NCBI GenBank assembly: GCA_027031305.1 | Contig: JALVRJ010000264.1 | Coordinates: 1 to 12,913 of the forward strand | Direction: 5' to 3' | From: Hyphomicrobiales bacterium | GTDB taxonomy: Bacteria; Pseudomonadota; Alphaproteobacteria; Rhizobiales; Aestuariivirgaceae | Length of the DNA: 12,913 nucleotides | In this document: piece by piece, positions 1 through 7,230 of the stretch | How the letters are laid out: each line of letters starts with the position of its first letter | Position numbering within the stretch: the stretch's first letter is position 1 | The notes under the pieces: generated by a model | Database searches by the model: none | What the model saw: only the letters and a program-made list of their open reading frames with translations | What the model was told of the DNA's origin: nothing | Translations under genes and position numbers: made by a program

Positions 1-112
1 GCAATATCAGTGCATTATGTATACATCACGGAGGACGAAGAAATGCCTGCCCGGATGAAAAAGCGGACCACGATAGCGCTTTGCCGCGTCAAGGCATCCC
101 GCCACGTCAAAA

Positions 113-147
113 CGAAAAACGGGGACAGGCGAACCACCCATCCCCGC
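113..147 (-). terminator. Rho-independent terminator of ssrA
   Basis: Reading leftward, CGGGGA and TCCCCG close a hairpin (146 to 120) with an inner GGTG/CGCC segment around a TT apex. TTTTT (119-115) follows at once. It sits just past the predicted end of the tmRNA coding piece. Confidence 0.75.
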
Positions 148-149
148 GA

Positions 150-480
150 ATTCAGTGGGGGCTTCTGTTGCCAGGTGCCCCCGAACCCCGCCCGGACGGG
201 CTCATGCGTCCGGGACTTTATCCAGTCGGTACTGGCGCCGCATTACGCAGCGACAGCCACCGGAGCATAGTTGTCGTTGGCAACTATTGCATTTGGCCCG
301 TTACGGCGGTGCCATACCGAGCGAAAGGCTGTTCTTTCGCCTCCCCGTCGAAACTATTTCGCCCCCATCAGATGCGCCGTCCAAAGAAACCGCGCGGCGC
401 ATGTGGTGGAGGCGCCGGGTACTGCCCCCGGGTCCGGGGAGGACTACTCGAACAGCCGTTTATCGCCATAGCCTGATCGC
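150..480 (-). ncRNA. ssrA: tmRNA, circularly permuted two-piece (alphaproteobacterial type)
   Basis: Rescues stalled ribosomes and tags nascent peptides for proteolysis. Read leftward, the acceptor piece comes first. It has a T-arm-like CCGGG-GGCAGTA-CCCGG and an encoded end CGCCTCCACCA whose last base is position 404. A 37-nt intervening segment (367-403) follows and can fold through ATGCGCCG/CGGCGCAT. The coding piece then starts GGGGGCGAAATAGTTTCGACG at position 366. GGGGGCG (366-360) pairs completely with CGCCTCC (414-408, one G-U) to form the 7-bp acceptor stem, which shows that the mature 3' end is encoded before the mature 5' end. The tag frame (281-243) reads ANDNYAPVAVAA followed by TAA. 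The AA-rich, hydrophobic tag end is typical of ClpXP/ClpAP degrons. Outer ends of the mature pieces are estimates. The T-loop departs from TTCGANT, as is known for split tmRNAs. Confidence 0.95.
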
Positions 481-492
481 TCAGGCACGGTT

Positions 493-521
493 AATATAGC
501 GCACCGCCCACCCCGTTTTAA
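493..521 (-). promoter_or_regulatory. ssrA promoter (-35 TTAAAA, 17 nt, -10 TATATT)
   Basis: On the minus strand TTAAAA (521-516) lies exactly 17 nt from TATATT (498-493). Transcription would start near 485-487, just before the acceptor piece of the tmRNA. The -10 box matches the sigma-70 consensus at 5 of 6 positions and the -35 at 4 of 6. The same 70-nt gap must also serve the divergent channel gene starting at 556. Confidence 0.6.
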
Positions 522-555
522 GAGGGGGGGACAAAAAAAATCATGGTGAAAATTC

Positions 556-1479
556 ATGTCCTCTTTCCGCGCCAAGGACAGCGCCACCACCGGAAAACCC
601 CGCACGGACAAGGCGGCGAAGACCGCACGCGAAGGAAGAAACAGCCCGCCGGCGAGGCCCGCCGCGAAAGCGCCCCTCGCATCCGGGACAAAACCGCCCA
701 AGAGTGAGGCTGAAACGGGGCTGAAGCGCCAGCTGCGCCTGCTTTACGAGGGCCGCTCGCGGCGCGCCAAACGGTTTCGCTTCGCCCTGCTGGCCTTCGA
801 TTTCGTCACCATCGCCTATTTTCTCGCCGTCTCCTTCATACACCGCGCGCCGTGGCTGCGCGCCGCCGACATCATCTTCGCCACGCTCATCCTGCTGGAT
901 TTTGCCGCCCGCCTGTGGATCGCGCGTGATCGCCGGCGTTTCTTCGCCCTGCCCTCCACCTGGGCGGACATCATCGTCATCGTCTCGCTCGCCGGCACCT
1001 TCATCGTCGAGAACCTGGCCTACCTGCGCGTGCTGCGCGCGCTCAGGCTCATGCGCAGCTATCACATGCTGGCCACCCTGCGCGCCGAATCCGCCTTCTT
1101 CCGCCGCAACGAGCACGTCATCATCGCCAGCGTCAACCTGCTGGTCTACGTCTTCGTCGTCTCCGCCCTGGTCTATACCTTCCAGGCCCCGGTCAACCCG
1201 GCCATCAACAACTACATCGACGCGCTTTACTACACCGTCACCACCCTCACCACCACCGGCTACGGCGACATCGTGCTCATCGGCACGCCGGGCAGGCTGC
1301 TGGCGGTGGGCATGATGATTTTCGGCGCGGCGCTGTTCCTGCGCCTGGCGCAGGCCATCTTCCGCCCCCGCAAGGTGCGCCACCGCTGCCCCCAATGCGG
1401 CCTTCTGTATCACGACCCCGACGCCAGCCACTGCAAGGCCTGCGGGCATGTGCTGAACATCCCCTACGAGGGCCTCTGA
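556..1479 (+). CDS. Voltage-gated K+ channel family protein with C-terminal zinc ribbon
   Basis: Inner-membrane tetrameric cation channel of the Kv/ion-transport family, 307 aa. Residues 1-70 are a basic, Pro/Ala/Lys-rich cytoplasmic tail. Six hydrophobic segments follow: S1 ~75-97, S2 ~102-122, S3 ~136-150, S4 ~157-170, S5 ~187-209 and S6 ~248-268. S4 carries arginines every third position (R158, R161, R164, R167), a voltage-sensor pattern. The pore loop contains the K+ selectivity filter TTTGYGD at 232-238. After S6 the chain ends in a short basic linker and a C-x2-C...C-x2-C zinc ribbon (C278, C281, C293, C296), in place of the RCK/TrkA-N or cyclic-nucleotide domain many bacterial channels carry. 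The start at 556 has only a weak upstream GGTGAA, so a later start within the basic tail is possible. It is divergent from ssrA. K+ selectivity is inferred from the filter; gating ligand unknown. Confidence 0.9.
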   Translation: MSSFRAKDSATTGKPRTDKAAKTAREGRNSPPARPAAKAPLASGTKPPKSEAETGLKRQLRLLYEGRSRRAKRFRFALLAFDFVTIAYFLAVSFIHRAPWLRAADIIFATLILLDFAARLWIARDRRRFFALPSTWADIIVIVSLAGTFIVENLAYLRVLRALRLMRSYHMLATLRAESAFFRRNEHVIIASVNLLVYVFVVSALVYTFQAPVNPAINNYIDALYYTVTTLTTTGYGDIVLIGTPGRLLAVGMMIFGAALFLRLAQAIFRPRKVRHRCPQCGLLYHDPDASHCKACGHVLNIPYEGL

Positions 1480-1494
1480 ACTTCGCCCGCACGG

Positions 1495-1514
1495 CGTTCA
1501 CGTTCATGTGAACG
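1495..1514. other. Inverted repeat after the channel gene
   Basis: CGTTCAC (1495-1501) and GTGAACG (1508-1514) form a 7-bp stem with a 6-nt loop, 15 nt after the channel stop codon. No T-run follows, so it may be an RNA-stabilising hairpin, a weak terminator or a palindromic operator for the next gene. Function not determined. Confidence 0.35.
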
Positions 1515-1586
1515 GGCAAGGCCGCCGGCCGATGATAGCATGACGAAACGGCCCCTGATTGACCCCGCCAGCGAAAGGCCATTTCC

Positions 1587-2183
1587 ATGAAAGCCCTTCT
1601 TGCCACCGCTTGCGCGCTCGCGCTCGGCACGCAACCCGCCGCAGCCGATGCCTGCCTGGAGCGTTTCGTGAGGATTCTGACGGACGTCAGCGAGAAAGGC
1701 CCGGTGAAGATCCGCGTTACCCAGCAATACAAGGGCGCGCCGGCGACGGAGAACGTGCATTACGGCCTGAGCAGCGCCCACTGGATGACGCAGATGGTCA
1801 AACCGGCGAACGCTCCGTGGTCATTGGGTTACAGGGGCGCGCTCTACACCTCTTCGAACAAGGGCAAGACGTGGAAAAAGGTGCGCGCGCTACCGACGCC
1901 AACGCCGGAGGAACGGTTGAAGGCGCTGATGAAGAACGCCAGGACCGCGCGCAATGCCAGGTGCGGCACGGAAATGCTCGACGGCGCGCCCCATGACACG
2001 GTGGAGGGCGACTATACGTTCCAGGGCAACATGAAGATCGAGTATCACCACAAATACTGGATCACCCCGGAAACCGGCTTCATCCGCAAGGCGGTCTACT
2101 CTTTCCGTGCCCGCGCCATCTCCGGCCACATCACCCAGCTCATCGAAAAGGCCCCCGGCCTTGCCCTGCCGACGCCGGAGTGA
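1587..2183 (+). CDS. Exported protein of unknown function, 198 aa
   Basis: I do not recognise the family. A short Sec-type signal peptide is visible: MK, a hydrophobic stretch to about residue 15, and an AxA-type site near A20 (QPAAA-DAC). The C at position 9 is too early for a working lipobox, so it is probably a soluble periplasmic protein rather than a lipoprotein. The mature part has just two cysteines (C23, C126), which could form a disulfide, and many short alternating segments suggesting a beta-rich fold (for example KIRVTQQY, MKIEYHHKYWI). Its second half (TFQGNMKIEYHHKYWITPETGFIRK) recalls proteins that describe turnover of a bound substrate in LolA-like folds, but this is only an impression. 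A GAAAGG sequence about 8 nt upstream supports the ATG. Confidence 0.8.
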   Translation: MKALLATACALALGTQPAAADACLERFVRILTDVSEKGPVKIRVTQQYKGAPATENVHYGLSSAHWMTQMVKPANAPWSLGYRGALYTSSNKGKTWKKVRALPTPTPEERLKALMKNARTARNARCGTEMLDGAPHDTVEGDYTFQGNMKIEYHHKYWITPETGFIRKAVYSFRARAISGHITQLIEKAPGLALPTPE

Positions 2184-2212
2184 TTGTTTCCCGTCAAGTT
2201 TCCTTCTCCGAC

Positions 2213-2288
2213 ATGCTGGCGCAAGCCAGCATCTCCGGGAAGGAATCGCCACCGCCGCCATGTGTCCCTGGCTTTCGCCAGGGTGACG
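2213..2288. repeat. REP-like palindrome pair 1
   Basis: Two hairpins face each other: ATGCTGGC-GCAA-GCCAGCAT (2213-2232) and CCCTGGC-TTTC-GCCAGGG followed by TGACG (2266-2288). This head-to-head arrangement, with an ATC-type inner flank and a TGACG outer flank, is shared by three other pairs in the window, so it belongs to a dispersed genome family. It lies 30 nt past a stop codon. Confidence 0.75.
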
Positions 2289-2321
2289 AAAAAAGCCGCC
2301 GTACACTCGTCATTGCACCTC

Positions 2322-2449
2322 ATACCAGAATGCATAAGGAACCACGCAGAAGCCCCGCGCCCCCGCCCAAGCCCTTGTTTTTCATGATTTGGGGGTTCGG
2401 CGGGGGCGCGGGGCGGTTTGCACCGGTCAGCCTTTGTGCAAGCCGGTAT
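2322..2449 (+). repeat. 128-bp MITE-like element, copy 1
   Basis: The element runs from ATACC to GGTAT with imperfect terminal inverted repeats (ATACC-A-GAATGCATAAGG against ATACC-G-GCTTGCACAAAGG). It has a left arm (2322-2352), a core bounded by a perfect 15-bp GC-rich inverted repeat (2353-2367 and 2399-2413), and a right arm (2414-2449). The right arm can itself fold through CGGTTTGCAC/GTGCAAGCCG (one G-U). A second copy lies at 12786-12913. I see no clear target-site duplication (CTC to the left, CAC to the right) and no coding capacity. MITE is a label by structure; no parent transposase is in the window. Confidence 0.8.
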
Positions 2450-2456
2450 CACACCC

Positions 2457-2537
2457 GTCATGCCGGCGTAAGCCGGCATCTCGTGCAATAACCTCATGCG
2501 CCTGCGGTTCGAAACCCCGGCTTCCGCCGGGATGACG
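2457..2537. repeat. REP-like palindrome pair 2
   Basis: GTC followed by ATGCCGGC-GTAA-GCCGGCAT (2460-2479) is paired with the opposite-facing CCCGGC-TTCC-GCCGGG plus ATGACG (2516-2537). It starts 8 nt after the end of the 128-bp element. Together with pair 1 and that element it fills the gene-free stretch 2184-2570. Confidence 0.75.
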
Positions 2538-2627
2538 AAAAGAAAGAGGCTGGTCGTCCTCCGCCGGAATTAGACAACCCCGTCCCGCAGTAGAGGGCTT
2601 CCTTGAAAGCGGCGGCGCAAACGGCCC

Positions 2628-2656
2628 TTGACCTGCTGGCGGAAGGCGCTTAAACA
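2628..2656 (+). promoter_or_regulatory. Predicted ilvB promoter (TTGACC, 17 nt, TAAACA)
   Basis: TTGACC (2628-2633) and TAAACA (2651-2656) are exactly 17 nt apart. The expected start, about 7 nt past the -10, falls at 2663-2664, which is the first base of the leader peptide ATG. The -10 box is weak, so the call rests on the good -35, the exact spacing and the leader position. Confidence 0.5.
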
Positions 2657-2663
2657 CGTGCGC

Positions 2664-2714
2664 ATGATGCAGATGCTGGTAGTAACAGGCGCACACACCA
2701 TTCGTGGCGGATGA
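2664..2714 (+). CDS. ilvB leader peptide, 16 aa (MMQMLVVTGAHTIRGG)
   Basis: This is a short frame ending in TGA, with three consecutive branched-chain codons CTG GTA GTA (2676-2684) and an Ile codon later. It is followed at once by stable RNA structure and a terminator and then by ilvB. That is the layout of ribosome-mediated attenuation of branched-chain amino acid genes. No Shine-Dalgarno stands at the usual distance from ATG 2664 or 2667. If transcription begins at 2663-2664 the leader would be translated without a 5' UTR, as described for the trp leader of Sinorhizobium. An in-frame GTG at 2658 is a less likely start. Confidence 0.65.
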   Translation: MMQMLVVTGAHTIRGG

Positions 2715-2774
2715 TTCCTCCGCCGCGGGCGACATGGTGTGTGCCTTCCAAGGTCCCGTTTCGGGGCCTTTTTT
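2691..2774 (+). promoter_or_regulatory. Attenuator: pause/antiterminator stem plus terminator upstream of ilvB
   Basis: GCACACACCAT (2691-2701) pairs with ATGGTGTGTGC (2734-2744), an 11-bp stem enclosing the small hairpin GGCGGA/TCCGCC (2706-2711, 2719-2724). The left arm lies inside the leader peptide frame, just after the Leu-Val-Val codons, so a stalled ribosome would cover it. Downstream, AAGGTCCC (2750-2757) and GGGGCCTT (2763-2770) form a terminator hairpin with a TTTTTT tract (2769-2774). I could not identify a fully convincing antiterminator pairing that competes with the terminator, so the exact switching scheme is open. Confidence 0.7.
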
Positions 2775-2837
2775 GTTGCCCGCGCCGGAAGTTTCGGCAT
2801 ATTGAGCAGCTTGAACAACCGTGAAACGAGGTCGGCG

Positions 2838-4598
2838 ATGACGAACAAGGCGGAACCGGAGATGATGACCGGCGCGGAGATCGTTCTGCGCGCGCTGAAG
2901 GATCAGGGGGTGACGGACATTTTCGGTTATCCCGGCGGCGCGGTGCTGCCCATCTACGACGAACTGTTCCAGCAGGATGACCTGAAGCACATCCTGGTGC
3001 GGCACGAGCAGGGGGCGGTGCATGCGGCGGAAGGCTACGCGCGCTCTTCCGGACGGGTGGGCGTGGCGCTGGTCACCTCCGGGCCGGGCGCCACGAACAC
3101 CATCACCGGCATCGCCGACGCATTGATGGATTCCATTCCCGTGGTGGTCATCACCGGGCAGGTGCCAACGACGCTGATCGGCACCGACGCCTTTCAGGAA
3201 TGCGACACGGTGGGTATCACGCGACCGGCGACGAAGCACAATTACCTCGTGAAGGACGTGAATGACCTGGCGCGCATTCTGCACGAGGCCTTCTACGTCG
3301 CCACCCATGGCAGGCCCGGCCCGGTGGTGGTGGACATCCCCAAGGACGTGCAGTTCGCCACCGGGCCCTACGTTCCGCCGCAGAACGTGCGCCACCGCAC
3401 CTATCACCCGCAGACGAAGGGCGACATGGCGGCCATCGAGCGGGCGCTGGAGCTGATGGCATCGGCCAGGCGGCCCATCTTCTACACCGGCGGTGGCGTC
3501 ATCAATGCCGGGCCGCGGGCGGTGGAGGCCCTGCGGGCGCTGGTCAGGGAAACGGGCTTTCCCATCACCTCGACGTTGATGGGGCTGGGCGCATATCCGG
3601 CCTCGGACCAGCAGTGGCTGGGCATGTTGGGGATGCACGGCACCTACGAGGCGAACCTGGCCATGCACGGCTGCGACGTGATGATCGCGGTGGGGGCGCG
3701 CTTCGACGACCGCATCACCGGGCGGCTGGACGCCTTCTCGCCCGGCTCGAAGAAGATCCACATCGACATCGATCCGGCCAGCATCAACAAGGTGGTGCCG
3801 GTGGACATCGGCATTCTCGGCGATTGCGGCGAGGTGCTGGAGGAAATGCTGCGCATCTGGCACGAGAAGAAAATGAAGGAGCGCATCGACCGGCAGGCCC
3901 TGAAGGGCTGGTGGGACCAGATCGACCTGTGGCGGGCGCGCGATTGCCTGGCATACGAGCGGCGCAAGGACGCCATCATGCCGCAATACGCCATCGAGCG
4001 GTTGTGGCGGCTGACGCACGAGCTGGACCCCATCATCACCACCGACGTCGGCCAGCACCAGATGTGGACGGCGCAATATTATCGCTTCGACAGGCCCAAC
4101 CGGCTGATGACCTCCGGCGGGCTGGGCACCATGGGTTACGGTCTGCCGGCGGCCTTGGGGGCGCAGGCGGCGAACCGGGACAAGCCGGTGATCTGCATTT
4201 CCGGCGACGGCTCCATCCAGATGAACATCCAGGAACTTTCCACCGCCATTCAGCACGACCTGCCGGTGAAGGTGTTCCTGCTGAACAACAATTACCTGGG
4301 CATGGTGCGCCAGTGGCAGGAGCTGCTGCATGGCAACCGGTTGTCGGAATCCTACGTGGAGGCGCAGCCGGACTTCGTGGCGCTGGCGGAGGCCTATCAC
4401 TGGAAGGGAATGCACGTGACCAGGCCCGACGAGCTGGATGACGCCATCCGCGAGATGCTGGCGCATGATGGGCCGGTGTTCATGAACGTGCAGGTGATCC
4501 ACCAGGCCAACTGCTTCCCGATGATCCCGGCCGGGCAGGCGCACAACGAGATGCTGCTGGGCGAGGAGGTCAAGTCGGCCGAAGAGGCAGGCGTGTAG
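2838..4598 (+). CDS. ilvB: Acetolactate synthase, catalytic (large) subunit
   Basis: Condenses two pyruvates to 2-acetolactate, or pyruvate with 2-oxobutyrate to acetohydroxybutyrate, the first shared step of valine, leucine and isoleucine synthesis. The protein has 586 aa, normal for the family. The N-terminal TPP-pyrimidine domain shows [14 protein letters not shown] and the catalytic Glu57 in RHEQGA. The central domain is FAD-associated. The C-terminal domain carries the TPP-Mg motif GDGS (456-459) through LNNNY (481-485). ATG 2838 is preferred over the upstream in-frame ATG at 2739 because an ACGAGG sits 6 nt before it and the upstream extension would lie inside the attenuator. The regulatory subunit gene follows after 241 nt. 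The gene is alternatively named ilvI in many alphaproteobacteria. Confidence 0.97.
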   Translation: MTNKAEPEMMTGAEIVLRALKDQGVTDIFGYPGGAVLPIYDELFQQDDLKHILVRHEQGAVHAAEGYARSSGRVGVALVTSGPGATNTITGIADALMDSIPVVVITGQVPTTLIGTDAFQECDTVGITRPATKHNYLVKDVNDLARILHEAFYVATHGRPGPVVVDIPKDVQFATGPYVPPQNVRHRTYHPQTKGDMAAIERALELMASARRPIFYTGGGVINAGPRAVEALRALVRETGFPITSTLMGLGAYPASDQQWLGMLGMHGTYEANLAMHGCDVMIAVGARFDDRITGRLDAFSPGSKKIHIDIDPASINKVVPVDIGILGDCGEVLEEMLRIWHEKKMKERIDRQALKGWWDQIDLWRARDCLAYERRKDAIMPQYAIERLWRLTHELDPIITTDVGQHQMWTAQYYRFDRPNRLMTSGGLGTMGYGLPAALGAQAANRDKPVICISGDGSIQMNIQELSTAIQHDLPVKVFLLNNNYLGMVRQWQELLHGNRLSESYVEAQPDFVALAEAYHWKGMHVTRPDELDDAIREMLAHDGPVFMNVQVIHQANCFPMIPAGQAHNEMLLGEEVKSAEEAGV

Positions 4599-4650
4599 AA
4601 AACGACAGGGGTTGACGATATACGCTTTGCGACCTGACGCAACACATGTG

Positions 4651-4778
4651 TCATCCCCGGGCTTGTCCCGGGGATCCAGGGTGAAACATGGCACACGTGC
4701 AGCTTTCCGAGAGGTGGGAATTCGCCTCTGGCAAACAGCCCGCCGCCCTGGATTGCCGGCACAAGGCCGGCAATGACG
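4651..4778. repeat. REP-like palindrome pair 3 between ilvB and ilvH
   Basis: ATCCCCGGG-CTTGT-CCCGGGGAT (4653-4675) preceded by GTC is paired with the opposite-facing ATTGCCGGC-ACAAG-GCCGGCAAT (4752-4774) followed by GACGC. It occupies most of the 241-nt gap between the two subunit genes, so any ilvB-ilvH read-through transcript would carry both hairpins. No other gene is visible in the gap. Confidence 0.8.
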
Positions 4779-4839
4779 CAGGAGAGAGCACTGCCATGTG
4801 GTGCTGAAAACATGTGGTGCCGAAAAGAGGACAATAGCC

Positions 4840-5409
4840 ATGAACAAGCCCACGACATCCATTCCGCCCGCCTCCACCTATTTCATGGTCGAGGGCCAGG
4901 AGCGCGAGGAACAGCACACGCTGGCGGTGGTGGTGGACAACGAGCCGGGCGTGCTGGCGCGCATCATCGGCCTGTTCTCCGCTCGCGGCTACAACATCGA
5001 GCAGCTCACGGTGTCGGAAACCGAGCACGAGCGCGGCATTTCGCGCATCACCATCGTCTGCCGTGGCACCCCGCGCACGCTGAACCAGATCCGGGCGCAG
5101 CTTTCGCGCCTGATTCCGGTGCATTCGGTGGAAGACCTGACGCTGAAGGGCGACCCCATCGAGCGTGAGCTGGCGCTGGTGAAGGTGGTGGGCGAGGGCG
5201 AGAAGCGGGTGGAGGCGCTGCGCCTGGCCGATGCCTTCCGCGCGCGGGTGGTGGACGCGCACACCGGTTCCTTCGTGTTCGAGATCACGGGCAAGAGCCG
5301 CAAGGTGGACCAGTTCATCGAGCTGATGAAGCCGCTAGGACTGATCGAGGTGGTGCGCACCGGAATCGCCGCCCTTTCGCGCGGGCCGGAGCCACTGCGC
5401 ACGGATTGA
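4840..5409 (+). CDS. ilvH: Acetolactate synthase, regulatory (small) subunit
   Basis: Binds the catalytic subunit, raises its activity and confers feedback inhibition by valine. The protein has 189 aa. It begins with about 20 poorly conserved residues, then the ACT domain (HTLAVVVDNEPGVLARIIGL, roughly residues 22-95), which binds the effector. The ALS small-subunit C-terminal domain covers about residues 98-177 (ELALVKVVGEGEKRVEAL through GLIEVVRTG). ATG 4840 is chosen because AGAGG lies 9 nt upstream; an in-frame ATG at 4798 lacks such a site and would add 14 atypical residues. ilvC is not directly downstream, unlike in many relatives. Confidence 0.96.
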   Translation: MNKPTTSIPPASTYFMVEGQEREEQHTLAVVVDNEPGVLARIIGLFSARGYNIEQLTVSETEHERGISRITIVCRGTPRTLNQIRAQLSRLIPVHSVEDLTLKGDPIERELALVKVVGEGEKRVEALRLADAFRARVVDAHTGSFVFEITGKSRKVDQFIELMKPLGLIEVVRTGIAALSRGPEPLRTD

Positions 5410-5474
5410 ATGGCGGATTGACGCAGGCACCGAATGCGTTTCATATGCGCGTTGCCGTTGGCGTTCTCGTTTCT

Positions 5475-5547
5475 GTCATTCCCGCGCAAGCGGGAATCCG
5501 GCAACCAATGACGTCAGTATGGATCCCCGCTTTCGCGGGGATGACGT
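5475..5547. repeat. REP-like palindrome pair 4 after ilvH
   Basis: ATTCCCGC-GCAA-GCGGGAAT (5478-5497), preceded by GTC, is paired with the opposite-facing ATCCCCGC-TTTC-GCGGGGAT (5523-5542) followed by GACGT. It lies between ilvH and pdxJ and may protect or end the ilvH transcript. The remaining bases of the gap show no gene. Confidence 0.8.
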
Positions 5548-5616
5548 CAAAGAGCAAGGAATGACGGAAACGGGAGAGCCACGCGGTCAAATCGCAATAC
5601 TCTGTGGGCTTCAACC

Positions 5617-6360
5617 ATGGTCAATCTTTCGGTGAACCTGAACGCGGTGGCGCTCTTGCGCAACCGGCGCGACCTGCCCTGGCCGGACGTGTGCGACATC
5701 GGGCGGCTGGCGCTGGGCGCGGGGGCGGCGGGGCTGACGGTGCACCCACGCCCGGATGAGCGGCACATCCGCAAGTCCGACGCCTACGAGATCGCCGAGA
5801 TGATCCGCCGCGAGTATCCGGACAAGGAATACAACATCGAGGGATACCCAGACGAGCGCTGGCTGAAGATCGTCGAGGATATCCGGCCCGACCAGGCCAC
5901 GCTGGTGCCAGACGCCCCCGACCAGCCGACCTCCGATCACGGTTGGGACTTCGCGGCGCAACGCGACTTTCTCGCGCCCATCGTGGAGCGGCTGAAGAAA
6001 TTGCACATTCGCGTTTCCCTGTTCGCCGATCCGACGCCGGAGGGGCTGGAGATCGCCAAGGACATCGGGGCCGACCGCATCGAGATCTACACCGGGCCCT
6101 ATGGGCAGTGTTACGACGACCGGCAGCGGCAGACGCGGGAATTGCAGAAGATCGCCTTTGCCGCCCAGGCGGCACAGGCGCTGAGGCTGGGGGTGAACGC
6201 GGGGCATGACCTGACGGTGCAGAACCTGACCCCGTTGGTCATGGCGGTGCCGAACCTGGACGAGGTATCCATCGGCCACGCACTCACGGCGGACGCGCTG
6301 AAATTCGGCATGGCCGAAACCGTCAAGCGTTTCCGCCGGGCGATGGGGGACCGGTGTTGA
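5617..6360 (+). CDS. pdxJ: Pyridoxine 5'-phosphate synthase
   Basis: Last step of the DXP-dependent vitamin B6 pathway. It joins 1-deoxy-D-xylulose 5-phosphate with 3-amino-2-oxopropyl phosphate to give pyridoxine 5'-phosphate in the cytoplasm. The protein has 247 aa and a TIM-barrel fold by family. Visible landmarks are [19 protein letters not shown] at the N-terminus, [11 protein letters not shown] (H43, R45), YNIEGYP with the catalytic Glu75, and VNAGHDLT with His197. The N-terminal motif has NLNAVALL where gammaproteobacterial enzymes have NIDHVATL, the variant I associate with rhizobial enzymes. In many bacteria pdxJ sits next to acpS; here the next gene is unrelated. There is no strong Shine-Dalgarno before ATG 5617, but homology starts right there. 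Confidence 0.96.
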   Translation: MVNLSVNLNAVALLRNRRDLPWPDVCDIGRLALGAGAAGLTVHPRPDERHIRKSDAYEIAEMIRREYPDKEYNIEGYPDERWLKIVEDIRPDQATLVPDAPDQPTSDHGWDFAAQRDFLAPIVERLKKLHIRVSLFADPTPEGLEIAKDIGADRIEIYTGPYGQCYDDRQRQTRELQKIAFAAQAAQALRLGVNAGHDLTVQNLTPLVMAVPNLDEVSIGHALTADALKFGMAETVKRFRRAMGDRC

Positions 6361-6517
6361 TCCATCGCGGGCCTGGCGCTTCGTTCCTCGCCCGCGGCAT
6401 GGGTGCGGGGCGCGTTTCGGGTGGCAGAAACCACGGTGGACGAAGGGTGTGCTTTCGCCCGGAAGGTCTATGCTGGGGCCGAAATGATCATTCCACCGTG
6501 TCCACGAGGATTATTTC

Positions 6518-7225
6518 ATGACCGATTTTTCCGACCCGCGCGTGGTCATGCCGGCGCTGGAAGAAGAGGGGCGGGAGGACGATCCGCGCGCGCGGATGTG
6601 CCTGCCGCTCATCGGCGAAGCGCGCCAGCTCGTTGCCTGGCTGGCCGACCCGGAGGCCGAGCGCGAGACCATCGTGCGCCATCATCAGCAGCGTTTCGTG
6701 GCGCTGTCGCAGACGGAGCGGCAGGTGCTGGACGACATCAACGAGCAATTGCCCGAAAACGCGCGCATCATGCCCTTTTCTCTCCTTCCCCCGTCGGTGT
6801 GGCAATCGGAGCTGGAGGCACGCTTGATGTCGTGGGGGCTGGTGCCCATTCACCCCTACCTGAACATGTATCTGCCACAGTCGGAGGCCGGCAACGCGGT
6901 GCTGCACTTGCCAGCGGCCCCGCGCAGCTATCACGAGAGCCATTCGGAAGGCGCGCTGCGCGAGGTGCGCCGCATCTGTGAGGCATACGTGGAACGGCGC
7001 GGCCCGGCGCCGGACGCCGCCGCCGGGGCGGAAGTGCTTGAGGAGTGGCTCGAGGCGGAGGAAGAGCAGCGGCTGGAGGCGGTGGAAGGGGTGCTGATGC
7101 TGGCGGAGTTCCTCGCCCGCCGCCTGCTGGGCAACGAGATCGTCGAGCGCCACGAGGGGCTGTTCGGTTCGGTGATGAAGCGGGCCATGGGGTTCCCGCC
7201 GGGGTTGCTGATGGACAGGGTATGA
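6518..7225 (+). CDS. Conserved-looking protein of unknown function, 235 aa
   Basis: I do not recognise the family. It is rich in Glu, Leu and Ala, has no signal peptide or membrane segment, and is probably a cytoplasmic, mostly helical protein. A first helical part (to ~80) is followed by a Pro-containing part (ENARIMPFSLLPPSVWQSEL, and IHPYLNMYLPQ near 113-123). A long acidic helix-prone stretch follows (~165-195, LEEWLEAEEEQRLEAVEGV) and may form a coiled coil. The start is supported by CGAGGA ending 7 nt before ATG 6518, and codon use matches the flanking genes. It ends 5 nt before the 3' end of the leftward RHH gene. A phage or mobile origin is not suggested by composition. Confidence 0.75.
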   Translation: MTDFSDPRVVMPALEEEGREDDPRARMCLPLIGEARQLVAWLADPEAERETIVRHHQQRFVALSQTERQVLDDINEQLPENARIMPFSLLPPSVWQSELEARLMSWGLVPIHPYLNMYLPQSEAGNAVLHLPAAPRSYHESHSEGALREVRRICEAYVERRGPAPDAAAGAEVLEEWLEAEEEQRLEAVEGVLMLAEFLARRLLGNEIVERHEGLFGSVMKRAMGFPPGLLMDRV

Positions 7226-7230
7226 GGCGC

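Noticed and set aside
1..110. Leftward promoter from TTGACG near the left end
   Set aside because: Two TTGACG hexamers occur on the minus strand, but no -10 box follows at 16-18 nt.
10..476. Rightward open frames over 10-270, 81-476, 155-499
   Set aside because: They lie antisense to the tmRNA gene and its terminator. A GGAGG precedes ATG 43, but the product crosses a terminator hairpin and a structured RNA and shows no domain.
541..1449. 302-aa leftward open frame
   Set aside because: Antisense shadow of the K+ channel gene, with low-complexity Asp/Gly/Arg composition.
2353..2413. Core of the 128-bp repeat as a rho-independent terminator
   Set aside because: The stem is strong but the T-run is in the loop, not after the 3' arm, on either strand.
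2184..2570. CRISPR array, because of several palindromes in a short span
   Set aside because: The units are not direct repeats with regular spacing. They are opposing palindromes of differing sequence.
2427..4877. 816-aa leftward open frame
   Set aside because: It is the antisense shadow of ilvB in GC-rich sequence. The His/Arg/Gln-rich product has no domain, while the other strand encodes complete IlvB.
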